From Rhodoplanes tepidamans (GTDB taxonomy: Bacteria > Pseudomonadota > Alphaproteobacteria > Rhizobiales > Xanthobacteraceae), in contig NZ_JAUSUJ010000024.1 in the NCBI RefSeq assembly GCF_030813915.1, positions 1 through 64,000 on the forward strand: a DNA stretch of 64,000 nucleotides. The letters are read 5' to 3'. Below are positions 52,185 through 62,316 of the stretch, in pieces (position 1 is the first letter of the stretch; each line of letters starts with the position of its first letter). The notes under the pieces were generated by a model that saw only the letters and a list, made by a program, of their open reading frames with translations, was not told the origin of the DNA and did not search any database. Both the position numbers and the translations under genes were made by a program.

Positions 52185-53464
52185 CGGCTCAGCACCGTGG
52201 CGGGATCGATGCGCACCACCTCGCGGATCGCGGCGACCGCCGAGACGGCGCACATCACGACGGTGAGCACCAGCAGGCCGAGCACCAGCCCCGGCGTCAT
52301 CACCACGGGCAGGGCGGAGTCGGCGGTGAGCACGACGATCACCACGCCGGCCGCGGTGGCGAGCAGGAAGCCGACCACGGCGCTGAGCAGCGCCTGCCAC
52401 AGGATCACCTCGACGATGTAGCGGGTCGACGAGCCGATGGCGCGCAGCGTGGCGAACTCGGCGATGTGGTCCTTGGTGCTGGAATAGAGCGTCTGCGCGA
52501 CGATCACGGTGCCGACCACGATGCCGAGCAGGGCGCCGCCGAACAGCGCCGCGCCGGCGCCGGTGCCGAACAGCCAGAACGACCGGCTGCGCTCGCGGAA
52601 CTCGGCGCGGGTCAGCACCTCGGCGTCGGCGATGTTGCCCTGGATGCGATCGCGCACCGCGGTCGCGTCGGCGTCCGGCCGGAGCCGCACCAGAAAGTAG
52701 GTGGCGCGGTCGGCCGGCGTGTTCATGTAGGCGCGGGCGCGGTCGTACGCGGCGAACACGTAGGGCGTGGTGGTGAACGAGCGGATGCCCGACGTGACCG
52801 CGACGATGCGGGCCTTCTGGTCGCGCAGCTCGCCGGCGTCGCCGAGCCCCCGCACGCCGAGCCGACCGAAATAGGAGCGGTCGACCGCGACCGAGAACGG
52901 CGTCGCCAGCGCGTCGACGCGGCCCTCGACCACGTTCCACGGACCGAGGCCGCCGCCGCGCGGATCGGAGCCGACGACGAACACCGGCGTCGCGCCGCCG
53001 TCCGGCCGCCGCCATTCGGCGAAGCCGAGCACCAGCGGCGCCACGTCGGCGACCCCGGCGATGGAGAGCGCCCGGAACCGCTGGCGGTCGTCGAGCAGCG
53101 ACGGGTCCTCGAAGTTCCGGGTGCCCTTCGGGACGATCCACAGGTCGGCGTCGGCATGGTCGATCATGGTCGTCACCATGCGCTCGAAGCCGAGATAGAG
53201 CCCGATCTGGACGGTCACCAGGATCACCGAGAAGACGATGCCGATGACCGTGGTGACGAGCCGCACCCGATCGTGGAACAGGTTGCGCCAGGCGAGCAGC
53301 ACGATCAGCGGCAGGCCGCGCTTGCGGGCCCGCGCGAGGTGCTCGTGCAGCGCGTCGGCGGCGTCGCCGAGCCGCGACAGCGCGGAGGCCGCGCCGCTGC
53401 GCAGCGCCGGGCCGGCGGCGGTGCGCAGGCGCATGTCGATCCGCTCGATCCAGCCCGGCCGCAT
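52181..53464 (-). CDS. FtsX-like ABC exporter permease (DevC-like)
   Basis: Encodes 427 residues. A cytoplasmic N-terminus is followed by one transmembrane helix (TTVIGIVFSVILVTVQIGLYLGF), a periplasmic MacB/DevC-like domain of about 200 residues, and three C-terminal helices with the FtsX motif STKDHIAEFATLRAIGSSTRYIVEVILWQALL. ATG 53464 is preceded by GGGGAACGGA. It is the first gene of the permease-ATPase-adaptor operon (the DevC-DevA-DevB order, rotated relative to cyanobacterial devBCA). Family members export glycolipids or siderophore-like compounds; the cargo here is unknown. Confidence 0.88.
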   Translation of the reverse strand: MRPGWIERIDMRLRTAAGPALRSGAASALSRLGDAADALHEHLARARKRGLPLIVLLAWRNLFHDRVRLVTTVIGIVFSVILVTVQIGLYLGFERMVTTMIDHADADLWIVPKGTRNFEDPSLLDDRQRFRALSIAGVADVAPLVLGFAEWRRPDGGATPVFVVGSDPRGGGLGPWNVVEGRVDALATPFSVAVDRSYFGRLGVRGLGDAGELRDQKARIVAVTSGIRSFTTTPYVFAAYDRARAYMNTPADRATYFLVRLRPDADATAVRDRIQGNIADAEVLTRAEFRERSRSFWLFGTGAGAALFGGALLGIVVGTVIVAQTLYSSTKDHIAEFATLRAIGSSTRYIVEVILWQALLSAVVGFLLATAAGVVIVVLTADSALPVVMTPGLVLGLLVLTVVMCAVSAVAAIREVVRIDPATVLSR

Positions 53465-53617
53465 TCCGTTCCCCGATCCTCCGCCCGCGCGACAGCCGGC
53501 GGGCGCCACCCGTGAGGCGGCAGTGTGGCGCCCGAAATGGGCCGGATGAAGCCGGTCGCGGTGTCGCTGCGACGATCCGCGCGCGCCGCCGCAGCCCTGC
53601 CGCGCAGGCGGCCACGC

Positions 53618-53635
53618 CGGCATTGCACTTGCAGG
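53618..53635 (+). promoter_or_regulatory. Sigma-54-type promoter candidate before allophanate hydrolase
   Basis: CGGCATTGCACTTGCAGG contains GG and GC dinucleotides exactly 10 bp apart, with GGCA at the -24 position and TTGCA at -12, close to the consensus TGGCAC-N5-TTGCA. A start point near 53644 would leave about 50 bp to the GTG start. Control by the nitrogen regulator NtrC would suit a gene releasing ammonia, but no enhancer site was identified. Confidence 0.45.
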
Positions 53636-53692
53636 AAAATAATGCACAACAAACCACTTGGTGCCATCCCGGCAGCATGCGAGGGGGATCCC

Positions 53693-55486
53693 GTGACGGA
53701 GACGGTCGCCGACATCGTGAACGCGCACAGGGCCGGGCGGGCGGACCCGGCCGAGACGGTCGCCCGCGCCTATGCGCGGCTGCGCGCCTACGACGATCCG
53801 GCGCTGTTCATCACGGTGCGCGACGAGGCGGAGGCGATCGCCGAGGCGCGGGCCCTCGCCGCGGCGGGCGGCGCCGACAAGCCGCTCTTCGGCGTGCCGG
53901 TCGCCGTCAAGGACAACATCGACGTCGCCGGCCTGCCGACCACGGCGGCCTGCCCGGCCTTCGCCTACACGCCGCAGCGCGACGCCACCGCGGTGGCGCG
54001 GCTGCGCGCCGCCGGCGCGATCGTGATCGGCAAGACCAACCTGGATCAGTTCGCCACCGGACTGGTCGGCGTGCGCTCGCCCTACGGGACGCCGCGCAAC
54101 CCGCACGATGCGGCGCTGGTGCCGGGAGGCTCGTCTTCGGGCTCGGCCGTCGCGGTCGCCGCCGGCATCGTGCCGCTGGCGCTCGGCACCGACACGGCCG
54201 GATCGGGCCGGGTGCCGGCCGGCCTCAACAACATCGTCGGGCTGAAGCCGAGCCTCGGCCTCGTCCCGGCGACCGGCGTCGTGCCGGCCTGCCGCTCGCT
54301 CGACACCATCTCGGTGTTCGCGCTGACCACCGACGACGCCCATCTGGCGCTCGCCGCCATGGCGGGCGTCGATGCGGCCGACGCCTTCTCGCGCGCCTTT
54401 CCGCCGTCGCGGCCGGGGCCGCTGGCGGCCGGGCTGCGCATCGGCGTGCCGCGCCATGCCGACCGGGTCTTCTTCGGCGACGCGCGCGCCGAGACGGCTT
54501 ATCTGCACGCCCTGGAGATCGCCGCCGCGCTCGGCGCCACCCTCGTCGACGTCGACATGGCGCCGTTCTACGCGACGGCGCGGCTGCTCTACGACGGCCC
54601 GTGGGTGGCCGAGCGGTTCGCCGCCGTCGGCGAGTTCATGGCCCGTCATCCCGACGCCGTGCATCCGGTCACCAACGAGATCGTCCTCTCCGGCAGCCGG
54701 CCGACTGCCGTGGACGCCTTCCAGGCCTTCTACAAGCTGCAGGCGCTGCGGGTGCAGGCGCGCGAGACGCTCGGCCGTCTCGACATGCTGATGGTGCCGA
54801 CCGCGCCGGCCGCCTACACGGTGGCCGAGCTGGAGGCCGAGCCGATCCGGCTCAACAGCAATCTCGGCACCTACACGAACTTCGTGAACCTGCTCGACAT
54901 GGCCGGCCTCGCCGTGCCGGCGGCGATCGCCGAGGACGGCACGCCGTTCGGCGTCACGCTGCTCGCCCCGGCCGGCCGCGACGCCGCGCTCGCCTCGTTC
55001 GGCCGCGTGCTGCACGCCAGGACCGGCCTGCCGCTCGGCGCACTCGGCGTGCCGCAGCCCGAGCTGCGTCCGCTGCCGGCCACCGCGGCCGAGGGCGAGT
55101 TCGTGCTCGCCGCGGTCGGCGCCCATCTCACCGGCCTGCCGCTCAATCACGAGCTGACCGGCCTCGGCGGCCGTTATCTGGAGACGACGCGGACCGCGGC
55201 CGACTATCGGCTGTTCGCGCTGCCCGGCACGACGCCGCCGAAGCCCGGCCTGCTGCGGGTGGCGGCCGGCAGCGGCGGCCCGATCGAGGTCGAGCTGTGG
55301 GCCCTGACGGCGGAGAGCTTCGGCCGCTTCGTCGCCGCCGTGCCGTCGCCGCTGTCGATCGGCAACGCGACGCTCGCCGACGGCCGCGTGGTGAAGTGCT
55401 TCCTGGTCGAGGCCGAGGCGGTCGCCGGCGCCCGTGACATCACGGCGGCAGGCGGATGGCGCGCCTTCCTGGGGAAGACGAGCTGA
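53693..55486 (+). CDS. atzF: Allophanate hydrolase
   Basis: Encodes 597 residues from GTG 53693 (GAGGGGGA upstream). The amidase-signature domain has the catalytic triad: Lys73 (VAVKDNID), cis-Ser in PGGSSSGSA (147/148) and nucleophile Ser171 (GTDTAGSGRVPAG). The C-terminal allophanate hydrolase domain begins near residue 460 and includes AVGAHLTGLPLNHELTGLGG and YRLFALPGTTPPKPGLLR. It converts allophanate to ammonia and carbon dioxide, the last step of urea-carboxylase or cyanuric acid degradation. No urea carboxylase or biuret hydrolase gene is in the window. A sigma-54-like promoter lies upstream. Confidence 0.93.
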   Translation: MTETVADIVNAHRAGRADPAETVARAYARLRAYDDPALFITVRDEAEAIAEARALAAAGGADKPLFGVPVAVKDNIDVAGLPTTAACPAFAYTPQRDATAVARLRAAGAIVIGKTNLDQFATGLVGVRSPYGTPRNPHDAALVPGGSSSGSAVAVAAGIVPLALGTDTAGSGRVPAGLNNIVGLKPSLGLVPATGVVPACRSLDTISVFALTTDDAHLALAAMAGVDAADAFSRAFPPSRPGPLAAGLRIGVPRHADRVFFGDARAETAYLHALEIAAALGATLVDVDMAPFYATARLLYDGPWVAERFAAVGEFMARHPDAVHPVTNEIVLSGSRPTAVDAFQAFYKLQALRVQARETLGRLDMLMVPTAPAAYTVAELEAEPIRLNSNLGTYTNFVNLLDMAGLAVPAAIAEDGTPFGVTLLAPAGRDAALASFGRVLHARTGLPLGALGVPQPELRPLPATAAEGEFVLAAVGAHLTGLPLNHELTGLGGRYLETTRTAADYRLFALPGTTPPKPGLLRVAAGSGGPIEVELWALTAESFGRFVAAVPSPLSIGNATLADGRVVKCFLVEAEAVAGARDITAAGGWRAFLGKTS

Positions 55487-56286
55487 TCAGCTCTCCGTCG
55501 TTCCGGGGCGCGGCAACGCCGCGAACCCGGACACCACCGGCGAGTCCGGAGCCTGCCGCTGGAGTCCGGATCCGCGCGCCGTCGCGCGCGGTCCGGAATG
55601 ACCAGAAGCGGGCGGTTCCGGCGTGAGGGCGCCGCGGGTGTCGGCATAGACGCCGTACTCCTCGCACACCGTCATGATGTGGGCCTGCATGGCGCCGACG
55701 GCGCCATAGCGGTCGCCCCGCACGATCGCCTGGACGACGCGCTCGTGCTCGCGATGCGACTTCGCCAGCCGGCCGAGATTGCGGAACTGGGCGCGGCGGA
55801 ACGGCTGCAGCCGCGCCCGCGTCGCCAGCGTGATCTCGGTCAGATAGAGGTTGTGGGCGCCGGCATAGATGGCGCCGTGAAAGGCCTCGTTCGCCTCGTG
55901 GAAGCGCTGCGGGTCGCCGAGCTGGACGAGGGCCCGCAGCTCCTCGTGCACGCCCTCGAGGTCGCGCCGCTCGGCGCCGGTCATGCGCTCGGCGGCGAGC
56001 CCGGCGCACAGCGCCTCGAGCTCGGCCATCACCTCGAACATGCCGACCACCTGGGCGTCGCTAGGCCGCGCCACCACGGCGCCGCGGTGCGGCCGCGACT
56101 CGACGAGCCCGCTCGCCGCGAGCTGGCGGATCGCCTCGCGCACCGGCGTGCGCGACACCTTGAAGCGGCGTGCCAGCTCGCTCTCGTCGAGCGCCGTGCC
56201 GGGCACCAGGGTGCCGCGCACGATCTCGTCGGCGAGCTGCAGCCGCAGCTCCTCGGCGAGCGTCCGCCGCCCGGTCGCGGTGTTGC

Positions 56287-56290
<4 letters not shown>
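55487..56290 (-). CDS. GntR-family regulator, FCD subfamily, with repeat-encoded tail
   Basis: Encodes 267 residues. Winged helix LRLQLADEIVRGTLVPGTALDESELARRFKVSRTPVREAIRQLAASGLVESRPHRGAVV, then an FCD domain (FHEANEAFHGAIYAGAHN, HREHERVVQAIVRGD) that ends normally near residue 225. The last 40 residues read through a family 1 palindromic repeat (55498-55603), so they are probably a later addition. Its ATG overlaps the stop of the transporter ATPase gene by four bases, making it the last gene of the dipeptide-type transporter operon and a likely regulator of it. It converges with atzF without any gap. Confidence 0.88.
55498..55603. repeat. Interspersed palindromic repeat, family 1, inside a coding region
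   Basis: Begins GTTCCGGGGCGCGGC and ends GCGCGCGGTCCGGAATGACC, resembling the copy at 8740-8868, with an inner CCGGA/TCCGG pairing. It supplies the end of the GntR gene including its stop region. Confidence 0.7.
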
Positions 56291-57359
<1,069 letters not shown>

Positions 57360-57363
<4 letters not shown>

Positions 57364-58331
57364 GACAGCGGGTTCCAGCAGGCGACGACATGCTCGGGGA
57401 TCGCCGGGGCGGCCGGCAGCGCCGCGTCGCAGTCGCCGAGGCGGCGCGGACAGCGCTCGGCGTAGCGGCAGGGCGGCAGATCGAGCCGGCGCAGGTCCGG
57501 CAGCGATCCCGGGATCGAGGCGAGCGCGGCAAGGCTGGCGGCGGCGTCGGGCGTCGCGGCGATCAGCTCGGCCGTGTAGGGATGGCGCGGCCGGGCGAAC
57601 AGCTCGGCAGTCGTCGCGTTCTCGACCACGTGGCCGGCATGCATCACGACGATGCGGTCGGCCCGCTGCGCCGCGAGCGCGAGATCGTGGGTGATGAAGA
57701 TCGTCGCCATGCCGATGTCGCGGGCGAGGTCGCCGATCAGGTCCATGATCACGGCCTGGGTGGTCACGTCGAGGCCGGTGGTCGGCTCGTCGGCGATCAG
57801 CACCGAGGGCTTCGCGGCGAGCGCGATGGCGATCATCACGCGCTGGCACATGCCGCCCGACATCTCAAACGGATAGGCCTTGGCGCGACGCGCCGGATCC
57901 GTGATGCCGACGTCGCGCAGAAGCTCCACGGCCCGGCCGGGTGCCTCGCGGCGCGGCACGTTGGCGTGGCGGATCAGCACGTCGGCGATCTGCTGGCCGA
58001 CGGTGCGGATCGGGTTGAGCGCCGTGCGCGGGTTCTGGAAGATCATGGCGATCTCGCGCCCGCGCACCGCGGCCACCTGGTCGGCGCTCGCGGCGAGGAG
58101 ATCGAGGCCGCCCAGCATGGCGCGGCCCGACGTGATCCTGCCGGCCGGATCGAGAATTCCCATCACGGCATAGGCCGTCACCGACTTGCCGGAGCCCGAC
58201 TCGCCGACGATCGCCAGCGTCTCGCCCTTGGGCACCGCGAAGCTGACCCGCTCCAGCGCCCGCACCGTGCCGGAGCGGGTGCGGAACTCGACCGCGAGGT
58301 CTTCCACCACGAGGGCCGGGACGGCGGTCAT
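57360..58331 (-). CDS. Dipeptide/oligopeptide ABC transporter ATP-binding protein (DppD/OppD-like)
   Basis: Encodes 323 residues. ALERVSFAVPKGETLAIVGESGSGKSVTAYAVMGIL (Walker A GESGSGKS), FQNPRTALNPIRTVGQQI, MSGGMCQRVMIAIALA (a slight variant of LSGGMRQR), LIADEPTTGLDVTTQ and ITHDLALAAQRADRIVVMHAGHVVE; the C-terminal oligo_HPY region holds RHPYTAELIAATPD and a Cys set (PCRYAERCPRRLGDC). It is the first of two coupled ATPase genes. A family 3 repeat separates it from the upstream permease gene. Confidence 0.94.
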
Positions 58332-58379
58332 GGGCGGCTCCGGGCTGGGCTCTGGCCCGTCATGGCCGGCGCCCTCTTC

Positions 58380-58469
58380 TCCGATCGTCCCCGCGAAAGC
58401 GGGGACCCAGGGGCGTCAGGTGTCGTCGCCCGTGGCCCTGGATTCCCGCTTGCGTGGGAATGAGCGGAG
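58380..58469. repeat. Interspersed palindromic repeat, family 3, in the transporter operon
   Basis: TCCGATCGTCCCCGCGAAAG to GTGGGAATGAGCGGA with an internal CCCCGCGAAAGCGGGG hairpin. It lies between the second permease and the first ATPase gene. Closely matches the copy at 59359-59449. Confidence 0.85.
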
Positions 58470-58482
58470 TTCTGGATGATCC

Positions 58483-59337
58483 TCATGTCCGCCTCCGCGG
58501 GTCGACGATGTCGCGCAGGCCGTCGCCGAGCAGGTTGAAGCAGAACACGGCGATCATCAGCGCGAGGCCGGGGAAGAAGGCGATCCACCACTCGCCCGAG
58601 ACGATGAAGGCGGCGCCCTCGGCGACCATGATGCCCCATTCGGGCGTCGGCGGTCGCACGCCAAGCCCGATGAAGGAGAGGCCGGCGGCGTTGAGGATGG
58701 CGTAACCCATGGTGAGCGACATCTGCACCACGAGAATCGGAATCACGTTGGGCAGGATCTGGAAGACCAGGATGCGCCACTCGCCGTTGCCGGAGAGCCG
58801 CGCGGCCTCGACGAAGCCGGCCTCGCGGCGGACGTTCGCCTCGGCCCGGGCGACGCGGGCGTAGAGCGGAAAGTTCACGATCGCGGTGGCGATGACGATG
58901 TTCTGCACCGTGTTGCCGAGCGCCGCGACGATCCCCATCGCGAGCACGAACAGCGGGAACGCCATGATCGTGTCGGCGATGCGGCCGACGATGCGGTCGG
59001 TCCAGCCGCCGAAGAAGCCGGCGGCGACGCCGGCGAGCCCGCCCATGCAGAAGACCAGCACGACCGAGGCGACCGCGATGCCGAAGTCGAGCCGCGTCGC
59101 GACGACCACGCGCGAGAAGATGTCGCGGCCGAGCTGATCGGTGCCGAACCAGAACTGCGCCGAGGGCGGCTGTAGCGCCATCGTCGTGTTGGAGGCGAGC
59201 GGATCGTGCGGCACCAGGAACGGCCCGAACAGGGCGGCGAGCACGATCAGCAGGAACAGTCCGAAGGACAGCCCGGTGACCGGGTTCTCGGAGACGACGT
59301 AGCGCGCATGACGCATGGTGGCGACGAGGGCGGTCAT
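58483..59337 (-). CDS. Dipeptide-type ABC transporter permease (DppC-like)
   Basis: Encodes 284 residues with six hydrophobic helices. The N-terminal OppC_N-like segment is followed by the Dpp landmarks HDPLASNTTMALQPPSAQFWFGTDQLGRDIFSRVVVATRLDFGIAVASV and the EAA loop EANVRREAGFVEAARLSGNGEWRILVFQILPNVIPILVV. It forms the membrane channel with the DppB-like protein encoded upstream, separated from it by a palindromic repeat. Confidence 0.94.
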   Translation of the reverse strand: MTALVATMRHARYVVSENPVTGLSFGLFLLIVLAALFGPFLVPHDPLASNTTMALQPPSAQFWFGTDQLGRDIFSRVVVATRLDFGIAVASVVLVFCMGGLAGVAAGFFGGWTDRIVGRIADTIMAFPLFVLAMGIVAALGNTVQNIVIATAIVNFPLYARVARAEANVRREAGFVEAARLSGNGEWRILVFQILPNVIPILVVQMSLTMGYAILNAAGLSFIGLGVRPPTPEWGIMVAEGAAFIVSGEWWIAFFPGLALMIAVFCFNLLGDGLRDIVDPRRRT

Positions 59338-59358
59338 GACGCGGCCTCCGAGCCACGC

Positions 59359-59449
59359 TCCGCTCGTCCCCGCGAAAGCGGGGACCCAGGGGCTACGAAC
59401 ACCATCGTCCGTGGCTCTGGAGTCCCGCTTACGCGGGAATGAGCGGAGA
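59359..59449. repeat. Interspersed palindromic repeat, family 3, in the transporter operon
   Basis: TCCGCTCGTCCCCGCGAAAG on the left and TTACGCGGGAATGAGCGGAG on the right, with the same internal hairpin and ACCCAGGGGC core as at 58380 and 16546. It fills the gap between the two permease genes. Confidence 0.85.
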
Positions 59450-59491
59450 CCGGGGCTGGTTTCACGTCGACACGGGACATCGCGCTGCGCC

Positions 59492-60505
59492 TCATGCGTC
59501 CATCCTCGCGCGGGGGTCGATCAGGCCGTAGAGGAGGTCGATCGCGAGATTGAGGGCGACGTAGAGCACCGCCATGGTGAGGACGAAGCCCTGGACGGGT
59601 GCGAAGTCGGAGGCGATCAGCGCCTCGACCGCGAAGGAGCCGATGCCGGGCCAGGCGAACACCTTCTCGACCAGCACGTTGGCGCCGAGCAGAAAGGAGA
59701 ACACCATGCCGAGCGTGGTGATCACCGGCAGCATGGCGTTGCGGAACGCGTAGGTGACGACCACCGTGTAGGAGGCGAGGCCGCAGGCCCGCGCGGTGCG
59801 CACGAAGTCCGAGGAGAGCACGGCCAGCATCGAGGCGCGGGTCATGCGGGCGATCGGCGCGAGCGCGAAGATGCCGAGCGTGAGGGCCGGCAGCGCGAGC
59901 TGCTTCAGGCTCGCCATGAAGGTCGTTCCGTCACCGGCGAGAAGGCTGTCGATCAGATAGAAGCCCGTGATGGTCGGCGGCGGGCTGTCGAAGATGCCCA
60001 GCCGACCGAGCGGCGCCGGCGCCCAGCCGAGCAGGTAGTAGAAGACGTAGACCAGGATCAGGCCGGTGAAGAACACCGGCAGCGACACGCCCGCCGTGGT
60101 GACGATCCGGCAGGCGTGGTCGATCATCGAGCCGGGCCGGGTCGCGGCCAGGATGCCGAGCGGCACGGCGATCGCCATCGACACGAGGAGGCCGAGCAGG
60201 GTGAGCTCGGCCGAGGCCGGCAGGCGCGCCGCGATCTCGGCCGCCACCGGCTGGCCGGTGGTCAGCGAGGTGCCGAGGTCGCCGCGGACCAGCGCCTGGA
60301 CATAGTCGACGAACTGGACGGGCAGCGGCTGGTCGAGCCCGAGCGATTTTCGGATCTGCTCGATCGCTTCCGTGCTGGCGGCCGGGCCGGCGAAATAGGC
60401 GGCCGGATCGCCGGGCAGCGCGCGGGTGAGCAGGAACGTCACGATGACGACCCCGATCAGGCTCGGGATCGTCATCACGAGGCGCTTGAGGATCAGGGTC
60501 GGCAT
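59492..60505 (-). CDS. Dipeptide-type ABC transporter permease (DppB-like)
   Basis: Encodes 337 residues with six hydrophobic helices. The start MPTLILKRLVMTIPSLIGVVIVTFLLTRALPGDPAAYFAGPAAS is typical of DppB (helix 1 followed by the LPGDPA loop); the EAA motif is SDFVRTARACGLASYTVVVTYAFRNAMLPVITTLGM. The protein forms the heteromeric channel with the DppC-like permease. A family 4 repeat separates it from the binding-protein gene upstream. Confidence 0.94.
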   Translation of the reverse strand: MPTLILKRLVMTIPSLIGVVIVTFLLTRALPGDPAAYFAGPAASTEAIEQIRKSLGLDQPLPVQFVDYVQALVRGDLGTSLTTGQPVAAEIAARLPASAELTLLGLLVSMAIAVPLGILAATRPGSMIDHACRIVTTAGVSLPVFFTGLILVYVFYYLLGWAPAPLGRLGIFDSPPPTITGFYLIDSLLAGDGTTFMASLKQLALPALTLGIFALAPIARMTRASMLAVLSSDFVRTARACGLASYTVVVTYAFRNAMLPVITTLGMVFSFLLGANVLVEKVFAWPGIGSFAVEALIASDFAPVQGFVLTMAVLYVALNLAIDLLYGLIDPRARMDA

Positions 60506-60532
60506 GGTGCACTCCGCTGCGTGACGCCGGTC

Positions 60533-60662
60533 TCACCTCTCTCCGCGTGCGGGGAGAGGTCGACATTCGCGCGTTCAGCGCGGATGTCGGGTGAGGGCGC
60601 CTCTCATGGATACGGAGGCGCCCCCTCACCCCACCCCTCTCCCCGCAGGCGGGGAGAGGGAG
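60533..60662. repeat. Interspersed palindromic repeat, family 4
   Basis: Two hairpins: CTCTCCGCGTGCGGGGAGAG, then a CATTCGCGC/GCGCGGATG pair, and CCCTCTCCCCGCAGGCGGGG followed by AGAGGG, with TCACC and GGTGAGG sequences in between. It lies between the binding-protein gene and the first permease gene, where such elements often stabilise the upstream mRNA. Confidence 0.8.
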
Positions 60663-60696
60663 CGCGCCCATCGTGCGGGCGCGCCGTGCCTCTCGC

Positions 60697-62316
60697 TCAT
60701 GCCTTCGAGAGCGTGCGGTAGTCGAGCTGGCGGTGGAACCAGTAGCGATAGCCGGAGACGTTCTTCTGCATCGCCGCGTTCAGATAGGGCTGGAACAGCG
60801 GGACGCGCGGCACGTCGGCGAAGGCCTTGCCGACGAAGCCCTTCACGTCCTTGTCGTAGGCGGCGGTGTCGCCTTCGGCGGCCGCCTTGCGGGCGGCGTC
60901 GATCAGCGCGTCCATCTCCTTGTTCTGGTAGCTCATCGTGTTGAACAGCGAGTTCTGGCCGTGATAGCACCAGAAGAAGAAGTACTCGGGATAGTCGAGC
61001 CAGCCCGAGAAGAAGTTGGAGATCAGCGGCATCTCCTTCTTGGTCATCTCGGCGCGCCAGCTCGAGCCCGGCACCTTGTTGATGGTCGCCTTGATGCCGA
61101 TCTGGGCGAGGCTCTCCTGCACCAGCACGCACAGCGGCTCGTTGACGGCGGCGAAGCCGAGGTCGAAGGACAGCGTCGTCTCGAAGCCGTTCGGCAGGCC
61201 GGCCTTGGCGAGCAGCGCCTTGGCCTTGGCGAGATCGGTGACATAGCCGTGCGGCTGCGGCCAGGCGGTCGAGAGGGCGGCGCCCTGGGGCGCGCCGAAC
61301 ATCGGCTTGGCGAGGCCGAACATCACCGCGTCCATGATCTTCTGATAGGGGATCGCGTAGGCGACCGCCTGACGCACCTCGAGCTTGTCGAAGGGCGGCT
61401 TGGTCACGTTCATGCCGATGTACTGGATGCCGTTGCCGATCGGGCTCGAAACAACGGCCACCTTGCCGGCCTGGTTCAGCTCGACGAAGTCCTTGTTGGG
61501 CAGGTCGAAGGAGATGTCGGCGTCGCCGCGCTCGATCAGCGCGCGCCGGTTGCCGGCGGACGGCACCATGCGCCACACGATGCGCTTGATCTTGGGCAGC
61601 GGGCCGCCCTTCCAGGTCTCGTTGCGCTCGTAGATCACCTCGGTGCCGGGCGTCCACTTCGCCACCTTGTAGGCGCCGCCGCCGGCCGTGTTGGCCTTGG
61701 CGTAGTCCATCGCCCACGGGTCCTTTTCGGTGGCGTGCTTCTTCATCAGCTCGGAGTTGAAGATCGACGGCACGATCACGGCGATGTCCGGGATCGTCAG
61801 CTTGTCCTTGCGGATGAAGTCGACCCGGAAGGTGTGGTCGTCGACGACGACGAACTGCTCGGGCTTCTCCAGCGAGCCCGCCTTCATCTGGAAGGTCGGG
61901 AAGCCGCCGACCGTGACGGCGCGGTCGAACGACCACTTCACGTCCTTGGCCGTCACCGGCGCGCCGTCGTGGAAGGTCGCGTCCTTGCGCAGCTTGAAGG
62001 TCGCCGCGGTGTCGGTGACGGTCCAGTCCTCGGCGAGCTCCGGCGTGTACTTGTCGCGGTCGTAGGAGGCGACGCCGTTCTCCAGCGTCTTGGTGCCGTG
62101 CGAGATCAGCCGGTCGTAGCAGTTCCACGCCACCTCGTAGCCGGGGCGGTTGGTGCCGACGCCGTGGATGTCCAGGTTGTTCGGCCCGCTCTCGGAGACC
62201 AGCAGCAGCGTCTCGTTGCGGGCCTGGGCCTTGGCCTCGGACCAGATCGCCGGGGCCGGGAACATGCTGCCGGCCGCCAGGGCCGTCATCGACTTGAGGA
62301 CGTCACGACGCTTCAT
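60697..62316 (-). CDS. Dipeptide-type ABC transporter substrate-binding protein (SBP_bac_5)
   Basis: Encodes 539 residues. A twin-arginine signal (MKRRDVLKSMTALAAGSMFPAPA) is followed by a family 5 binding fold: LDIHGVGTNRPGYEVAWNCYDRLISHG, ELAEDWTVTDTAATFKLRKDATFHDGAPVTAKDVKWSFDRAV (the diagnostic block) and IGNGIQYIGMNVTKPPFDKLEVRQAVAYAI. ATG 62316 follows GGAGAACGA. It is the first gene of the operon binding protein-permease-permease-ATPase-ATPase-GntR. Ligands of this class range from dipeptides to opines and nickel; the sequence does not decide. Confidence 0.93.
   Translation of the reverse strand: MKRRDVLKSMTALAAGSMFPAPAIWSEAKAQARNETLLLVSESGPNNLDIHGVGTNRPGYEVAWNCYDRLISHGTKTLENGVASYDRDKYTPELAEDWTVTDTAATFKLRKDATFHDGAPVTAKDVKWSFDRAVTVGGFPTFQMKAGSLEKPEQFVVVDDHTFRVDFIRKDKLTIPDIAVIVPSIFNSELMKKHATEKDPWAMDYAKANTAGGGAYKVAKWTPGTEVIYERNETWKGGPLPKIKRIVWRMVPSAGNRRALIERGDADISFDLPNKDFVELNQAGKVAVVSSPIGNGIQYIGMNVTKPPFDKLEVRQAVAYAIPYQKIMDAVMFGLAKPMFGAPQGAALSTAWPQPHGYVTDLAKAKALLAKAGLPNGFETTLSFDLGFAAVNEPLCVLVQESLAQIGIKATINKVPGSSWRAEMTKKEMPLISNFFSGWLDYPEYFFFWCYHGQNSLFNTMSYQNKEMDALIDAARKAAAEGDTAAYDKDVKGFVGKAFADVPRVPLFQPYLNAAMQKNVSGYRYWFHRQLDYRTLSKA

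Noticed and set aside
60533-60662. CRISPR array
   Set aside because: These and similar repeats are palindromic and dispersed, without regularly spaced direct repeats and unique spacers; no cas genes are present.
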